Made by a program: the position numbers and the translations under genes | Assembly (NCBI GenBank): GCA_964248625.1 | Contig: CAXTZG010000060.1 | Location: 1-22,356 of the forward strand | Reading direction: 5' to 3' | Length of the DNA: 22,356 nucleotides | Origin: Lichenicola sp964248625 | Lineage (GTDB): Bacteria > Pseudomonadota > Alphaproteobacteria > Acetobacterales > Acetobacteraceae | Shown: positions 18,275 to 22,356 of the stretch, one piece after another | Position numbering within the stretch: the stretch's first letter is position 1 | Layout: each line of letters begins with the position of its first letter | The notes under the pieces: model-generated | What the model was told of the DNA's origin: nothing | The model's input: the letters and a program-made list of their open reading frames with translations, nothing else | Databases searched by the model: none

Positions 18275-18292
18275 CGCCGGCATAGTCCGGCG
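18275..18292. repeat. small inverted repeat in the uvrA/ssb intergenic region
   Basis: CGCCGG and CCGGCG flank CATAGT, giving a 6-bp hairpin directly after the GTTC cluster. It may be part of a regulatory region or a chance GC-rich repeat; its function is not known. Confidence 0.3.
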
Positions 18293-18374
18293 AGTAGACA
18301 GGGGGATTACTCCACACGATGACATCCGGGAACGCATGCGTGTTCCGGAGCCGTGCGAAAAACAGGAAGTTGCG

Positions 18375-18932
18375 ATGGCGGGCAGCGTCAACAAGGTGAT
18401 CCTCGTGGGGAATCTCGGGAAGGACCCCGAGGTTCGGAATGCCCAGAACGGCACCAAGATCGTCACCTTCACCCTGGCGACCAGCGAGAGCTGGAACGAC
18501 AAGGGCACCGGTGAGAAGCGCGAGAAGACCGAGTGGCACCGGGTGGTCGTGTTCAACGACCGCATCGCCGACGTGGCCGAGCGCTACCTGAAGAAGGGTC
18601 GCAAGGTCTATGTCGAGGGCTCATTGCAGACGCGCAAATGGACCGACCAGTCCGGCGTCGAGAAGTTCACCACCGAGGTGGTGATCGACCGCTTCCGCGG
18701 CGACCTCACGCTGATCGACAATAATCGCGGCGGCGAGGAAGGCGGCGGCGACAGCTTCGGCGGGGGCAGCAACTATGGCGGCGGCAGCGGCGGCACGCCG
18801 CGCGCGGCGAGCGCGCCCCGTGGCGGTGCGCGTGGCGGCCAGGGCGGCAATCAGGGCGGTGGCGCGGGCGGCGGCACGTCGGGCGGCTGGGAGCCGTCGG
18901 GCGGCGACCTGGATGACGAGATCCCGTTCTAG
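18375..18932 (+). CDS. ssb: single-stranded DNA-binding protein
   Basis: SSB (185 aa) coats single-stranded DNA in replication, recombination and repair and recruits partner proteins. The OB-fold spans about residues 1-112, starting SVNKVILVGNLGKDPEVR, with TEWHRVVVFNDRIADVAERYLKKGRKVYVEG and an RKWTDQSG loop. A Gly-rich flexible linker (about 115-176) leads to the acidic tip DLDDEIPF that binds partners. The ATG at 18375 is preceded by AGGAAG at a good distance. It diverges from uvrA, as in Escherichia coli and many alphaproteobacteria, and a LexA site lies in between, so damage induction is likely. Normally gyrA would follow; here a toxin-antitoxin pair intervenes. Confidence 0.97.
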   Translation: MAGSVNKVILVGNLGKDPEVRNAQNGTKIVTFTLATSESWNDKGTGEKREKTEWHRVVVFNDRIADVAERYLKKGRKVYVEGSLQTRKWTDQSGVEKFTTEVVIDRFRGDLTLIDNNRGGEEGGGDSFGGGSNYGGGSGGTPRAASAPRGGARGGQGGNQGGGAGGGTSGGWEPSGGDLDDEIPF

Positions 18933-18951
18933 GGCGACGTCACGACCGGAC

Positions 18952-18989
18952 TTGACGTTCCGCTCATCTGAGACGATCTTTTGTCTCAG
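18952..18989 (+). promoter_or_regulatory. candidate promoter and operator of the toxin-antitoxin pair
   Basis: TTGACG (18952-18957) and GATCTT (18975-18980) are spaced by 17 bases, giving a candidate promoter. The inverted repeat CTGAGAC (18968-18974) and GTCTCAG (18983-18989) encloses the -10 hexamer in its 8-base loop. This fits an autorepression operator; alternatively the repeat is the ssb terminator. Transcription would start about 20 bases before the antitoxin start. Confidence 0.5.
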
Positions 18990-19007
18990 CTGGTAGGATC
19001 CTTGGCG

Positions 19008-19457
19008 ATGATGGCGACTGCGGACGTTCTGGGCTTCCAGCCGCCGGCGGCGGGCGTGATGTCGATGCTGTCGCTGGCCATGGAGATCGAACGCGGCCTG
19101 CCGCTGGCCGCACTGGACCGCGTGGCCGACTCGGTGGCGCCGGGGGATGGCAGCTTCGCCTTCCGGCTGGTGCCGCGCGCCACCCTGGCCAGACGGCGGC
19201 GGGGCGTCGTCGGCGGGTTGGCGGATGCCGGCTCGCGCCTGACGTCGGAGGAGGGAGCCCGGGTGGCGAGGCTCGCCGGCATCTGGGCGGCGGCGCTCGA
19301 CGTCTGGGGCACGCCGGACGCGGCGCGGGAGTTCCTGTTCCGGCCGCACGCGATGCTCGAGGACCGCCGGCCGATCGACGTCGTGCTGGCCAACGAGTTC
19401 GGCGCCCCGTTGGTGGACGGCATCCTCGGACGGCTGAGGTTCGGCTCGGCCGCGTGA
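19008..19457 (+). CDS. type II antitoxin, Xre/MbcA/ParS family (DUF2384-type C-terminus)
   Basis: This 149-residue protein is the predicted antitoxin of a RES-Xre pair. The N-terminal and middle part is helical and probably the Xre-like DNA-binding and dimerisation region (SMLSLAMEIERGLPLAALDRV, then a basic ATLARRRR run). The C-terminal 65 residues match the MbcA/ParS/Xre toxin-binding domain: SEEGARVARLAGIWAAALDVWG, then AREFLFRPHAMLEDRRPIDVV and GAPLVDGILGRLRFG. Such antitoxins plug the toxin active site and repress their own promoter. Two ATGs stand in tandem (19008 and 19011); I use the first. The stop overlaps the toxin GTG start in a GTGA, the usual antitoxin-first coupling. It sits 75 bases after ssb. 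Confidence 0.83.
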   Translation: MMATADVLGFQPPAAGVMSMLSLAMEIERGLPLAALDRVADSVAPGDGSFAFRLVPRATLARRRRGVVGGLADAGSRLTSEEGARVARLAGIWAAALDVWGTPDAAREFLFRPHAMLEDRRPIDVVLANEFGAPLVDGILGRLRFGSAA

Positions 19458-19933
19458 CGCCGCAGCGTCTCGACCGCGTCCTGACTGCCTGGCGGATCGG
19501 CGACCCGGACGGCGCCTTTCCGATCTTCGATGCCACCGGCTCCACCCTGTATCCCGGACGCTGGAACGGCGCCCGCACCCCGATGATCTATGCGAGCGAG
19601 CACTACTCCACCGCGATGCTCGAGAAGCTCGCCCATGGCAGCGGCCGCCTGCCGCCGAACCAGCATTTCATCGAGATCACCATTCCCAACGGCGTGTCCT
19701 ACGAGGTGCTGGCGCCGTCGCATCTGCCGGGCTGGGATCATCCATCCTGCGCCGTGTCGCGTCCGTGGGGGGAACGATGGCAGCAGGAGCGGCGCTCGCT
19801 GCTGCTGCTGGTGCCGAGCGTGGTCGCCCGCATGGAGCGGCATGTGCTGATCAACCCGGATCATCCCGAGCGCGCCGGCATCGCGCACGGGCTGCATGAG
19901 CCCGTCTGGTGGGACCGGCGCCTGTTCGCCTGA
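19454..19933 (+). CDS. RES-domain toxin (NAD-degrading family)
   Basis: This 159-residue protein carries a full RES domain. Known members (for example MbcT and Res) break down cellular NAD and arrest growth. Visible family features are the N-terminal WRIGDPDGAFPIFDATG, PGRWN (R36), IYASEHYSTAMLEKLAH (Y46 and E57) and LLLLVPSVVARMERHVLINPDHPE with S122. R36, E57 and S122 correspond to the Arg, Glu and Ser that name the domain. No truncation is seen, so the toxin should be active. It starts at a GTG overlapping the antitoxin stop, which may keep toxin translation low and coupled. Whether it is a phosphorylase or a hydrolase on NAD cannot be told here. gyrA follows after 171 bases. Confidence 0.88.
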   Translation: MTPQRLDRVLTAWRIGDPDGAFPIFDATGSTLYPGRWNGARTPMIYASEHYSTAMLEKLAHGSGRLPPNQHFIEITIPNGVSYEVLAPSHLPGWDHPSCAVSRPWGERWQQERRSLLLLVPSVVARMERHVLINPDHPERAGIAHGLHEPVWWDRRLFA

Positions 19934-19967
19934 GCGCCGCTGCAGACCGCTCCGGCCCGGAGGCGGA

Positions 19968-19998
19968 TTGTCCTCGGCACCGCGACGCATGCTAGATT
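19968..19998 (+). promoter_or_regulatory. weak candidate gyrA promoter
   Basis: TTGTCC (19968-19973) and TAGATT (19993-19998) are 19 bases apart, wider than ideal, in the 171-base gap between the toxin gene and gyrA. Nothing better was seen in this gap, so it is a tentative promoter for gyrA. Confidence 0.3.
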
Positions 19999-20104
19999 GG
20001 TGTTCCGACGCGCCCCGACCGGCGTGACCATCCCTGTGTGCCCGGCCGGGCCCGCGGCGCATCGCGTGCCGCATCCGTCCGTCGCCTGACTGTGTGGACC
20101 GACC

Positions 20105-22356
20105 TTGAGCGATACACCCGAACCGCCGGCCCCGCCGATCCCCCCCGCGCTGGGGCCTTCGGGCCGTGGACCGTCCGACATGGTTCCGGTGACGATCGAG
20201 GAGGAGATGCAGACCTCCTACCTCGCCTATGCGATGTCGGTGATCGTCAGCCGCGCGCTGCCCGACGTGCGCGACGGGCTGAAGCCGGTGCACCGGCGCA
20301 TCCTGTATTCGATGCGCGAAAGCGGCTTCACCCCGGACAAGCCGTATCGCAAGTCGGCGCGCGCCGTCGGCGACGTAATGGGCAAGTATCATCCGCACGG
20401 CGACAGCTCGATCTACGACGCCATGGTGCGCATGGCGCAGTCCTGGTCGATGCGGGTCAGGCTGATCGACGGGCAGGGCAATTTCGGCTCCGTCGACGGC
20501 GATAGCCCGGCGGCGATGCGCTACACCGAGGCGCGCCTGGCCAAGCCGGCGATGTTCCTGCTCGACGACATCGACCGCGACACCGTCGACTTCCAGCCGA
20601 ACTACGACGAGAGCGAGGAGGAGCCGAAGGTCCTTCCCGCCACCTATCCGAACCTGCTGATCAACGGCGCGTCCGGCATCGCCGTCGGCATGGCGACCAA
20701 CATCCCCACGCACAACCCGAGCGAGATCATCGACGCGACGCTGGCGCTGATCGCAGACCCCGGCCTGTCGCTCGACGCGCTGATGAAGATCGTGCCGGGC
20801 CCCGACTTCCCGACCGGCGGCATCATTCTCGGGCGCTCCGGCATCCGCCAGGCCTACGAGACCGGGCGCGGCTCGGTGCTGATCCGCGCCAAGGCCGAGA
20901 TCGAGGACATCAGGCGCGACCGCAAGGCGATCGTGATCAACGAGATCCCGTATCAGGTCAACAAGTCTACGCTGCAGGAGAAGATCGCCGAGCTGGTCCG
21001 CGCCAAGCAGATCGAGGGCATCTCCGACATCCGCGACGAGAGCGACCGCTCTGGCATGCGGATCGTGATCGAGATCAAGCGCGAGGCGACGCCCGAGGTG
21101 GTGCTGAACCAGCTCTACCGCTTCACCCAGCTGCAGACCTCGTTCGGCGTCAACATGCTGGCGCTGAAGGACGGCCAGCCGAAGCTGATGGGCCTGCACG
21201 AGATGCTGGCCGCCTTTATCGCCTTCCGCGAGGAGGTGATCCTGCGTCGCTCGCGTTACGAGCTGGGCCGCGCCCGCGACCGCGGCCACCTGCTGGTCGG
21301 GCTGGTGCTGGCGGTGGCCAACATCGATGCGGTGATCGCGCTGATCCGTTCGGCGCCGGACGCGGCGGCGGCGCGCGAGGCGCTGATGGCCGAGGCGTGG
21401 AATGCCGCCGAGATCGAGCCGCTGCTGTCGCTGATCCAGGACGAAGGCAACGTCGTGGCGGGCGGCCGGGTGCATCTCACCGAGGCGCAGGCGCGCGGCA
21501 TCCTGGAGCTGCGGCTGCAGCGCCTGACCGGGCTCGAGCGCGACAAGATCCAGTCCGAGCTGGGCGACGTCGCCCGGCGCATCAACGAGCTGCTGGAGAT
21601 CATCGGCAGCAAGCCGCGCCGGCTCGAGGTGATGCAAGGCGAGCTGGCCCAGGTGCGGGCCGAGATCGCCACGCCGCGCGCCACCGAGATCTCCGACGTC
21701 GCCGGCGACCAGACCGACGAGAGCCTGATCGAGCCCGGGCAGATGGTGGTCACCATCACCCGCGACGGCTTCATCAAGCGCACGCCGCTGGAAACGTTCC
21801 GCCAGCAGAACCGGGGCGGGCGTGGACGCACGGCGGCAGGCCGTCGCGGCGACGACATCATCACCCGCTCCTTCAACGCCCATACCCACCAATGGGTGCT
21901 GTTCTTCTCGTCGGGCGGCAAGGCCTACCGCGAGAAGGTCTGGCGGCTGCCGGAAGCGAGCCCGACGGCAAAGGGGCGGGCGCTGGTCAACCTGCTGCCC
22001 GAGCTCGGCGGCGACTCGATCACCACCGTGCTGCCGCTGCCGCAGGACGAGACCCTGTGGGAAAGCCTGCACCTGGTGTTCGCGACGCTGAGCGGCAACG
22101 TGCGCCGGAACCGGCTGAGCGACTTCCGCAACGTCCGCGCCTCCGGCCTGATCGCGATGAAGCTGGACGAGGGCGACCGGCTGATCGGCGTCGCCACCTG
22201 CCGGGAAGGCCAGGACGTGATGCTGGCGACCCGGCTCGGGCGCTGCATCCGCTTCCAGATCAGTGACGACACGCTGCGGGTGTTCGCCGGCCGCGACAGT
22301 TCGGGCGTGCGCGGCATCCGCCTCGGCACCGGGGACGAGGTGAACAGCCTGGCGGT
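20105..22356 (+). CDS. gyrA: DNA gyrase subunit A (3' end outside window)
   Basis: GyrA cuts and rejoins DNA in the gyrase heterotetramer that introduces negative supercoils. About 750 codons are present, with no stop before the window end. The catalytic Tyr lies in AAMRYTEARL (Y140 in this numbering). The quinolone-determining loop reads HPHGDSSIYDAMVRMAQ, with Ser101 and Asp105 at the positions of E. coli Ser83 and Asp87. The GyrA box appears as QQNRGGRGR in the C-terminal DNA-wrapping domain, which distinguishes it from ParC. I start at TTG 20105, giving the N-terminus SDTPEPPAPP, because an in-frame TGA lies just upstream at 20087 and that short Pro-rich leader is usual in relatives. ATG 20180, directly before VPVTIEEEMQ, is the alternative. 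Confidence 0.96.
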   Translation, partial: MSDTPEPPAPPIPPALGPSGRGPSDMVPVTIEEEMQTSYLAYAMSVIVSRALPDVRDGLKPVHRRILYSMRESGFTPDKPYRKSARAVGDVMGKYHPHGDSSIYDAMVRMAQSWSMRVRLIDGQGNFGSVDGDSPAAMRYTEARLAKPAMFLLDDIDRDTVDFQPNYDESEEEPKVLPATYPNLLINGASGIAVGMATNIPTHNPSEIIDATLALIADPGLSLDALMKIVPGPDFPTGGIILGRSGIRQAYETGRGSVLIRAKAEIEDIRRDRKAIVINEIPYQVNKSTLQEKIAELVRAKQIEGISDIRDESDRSGMRIVIEIKREATPEVVLNQLYRFTQLQTSFGVNMLALKDGQPKLMGLHEMLAAFIAFREEVILRRSRYELGRARDRGHLLVGLVLAVANIDAVIALIRSAPDAAAAREALMAEAWNAAEIEPLLSLIQDEGNVVAGGRVHLTEAQARGILELRLQRLTGLERDKIQSELGDVARRINELLEIIGSKPRRLEVMQGELAQVRAEIATPRATEISDVAGDQTDESLIEPGQMVVTITRDGFIKRTPLETFRQQNRGGRGRTAAGRRGDDIITRSFNAHTHQWVLFFSSGGKAYREKVWRLPEASPTAKGRALVNLLPELGGDSITTVLPLPQDETLWESLHLVFATLSGNVRRNRLSDFRNVRASGLIAMKLDEGDRLIGVATCREGQDVMLATRLGRCIRFQISDDTLRVFAGRDSSGVRGIRLGTGDEVNSLA

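Noticed and set aside
18222..18539. N-terminal extension of uvrA to 18539
   Set aside because: The extension overlaps the start of ssb antisense and contains no UvrA-like sequence; the ATG at 18221 has a good ribosome site and fits the family N-terminus.
18986..22072. Very long minus-strand open frame of about 1028 codons opposite the toxin-antitoxin pair and gyrA
   Set aside because: Its product is a His/Gln/Arg-rich shadow with no recognisable domain, and gyrA and the RES pair on the other strand are unambiguous. Long antisense frames are common in very GC-rich DNA.

Overview
The window is a GC-rich stretch of an alphaproteobacterial chromosome. Gene content, protein sequences and gene order (SPOR protein-nagZ-scpA-scpB-tatB-tatC-serS, then DUF815 ATPase/yajC, then divergent uvrA/ssb followed by gyrA) suggest Rhodospirillales, most likely Acetobacteraceae. 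The species cannot be named from the sequence alone. Coding density is high, every intergenic gap is shorter than 200 bases, and no tRNA, rRNA, CRISPR array, insertion sequence or prophage gene was seen.

Left block (1-5876, all + strand): the C-terminal end of a SPOR cell-wall-binding protein, then nagZ (muropeptide recycling), scpA and scpB (condensin accessory subunits), tatB and tatC (twin-arginine export) and serS. Junctions are tight: nagZ/scpA overlap by ATGA and tatC/serS abut. There is no tatA beside tatB.

Glycosyltransferase island (6064-11164, + strand): one large protein with a DUF4214-like N-terminus and two GT2-type modules, followed by two GT-B glycosyltransferases that are tandem paralogues. 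A perfect 9-bp hairpin closes the unit. No polymerase, flippase or sugar-nucleotide gene is present, so the glycan is unknown.

Middle block (11241-15258): a DUF815 AAA+ ATPase (-), yajC (+) from a good candidate promoter, an Fe-type superoxide dismutase (-) with a palindrome inside its candidate promoter, a squalene/phytoene-synthase-family protein (+) that appears to lack the catalytic aspartates, and a beta-hydroxyacid dehydrogenase (-).

Right block (15321-22356): uvrA (-) and ssb (+) diverge from a 153-bp region containing a textbook alphaproteobacterial LexA site (GTTC-N7-GTTC). Between ssb and gyrA lies a two-gene Xre/MbcA-type antitoxin and RES-domain toxin module. Its candidate promoter has the -10 hexamer enclosed by a 7-bp inverted repeat, a plausible autoregulatory operator. 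gyrA starts at a TTG and runs off the window end.

The most interesting accessory elements are the RES toxin-antitoxin pair between two replication genes and the three-gene glycosyltransferase island. Nothing here is clearly a wholly new system.
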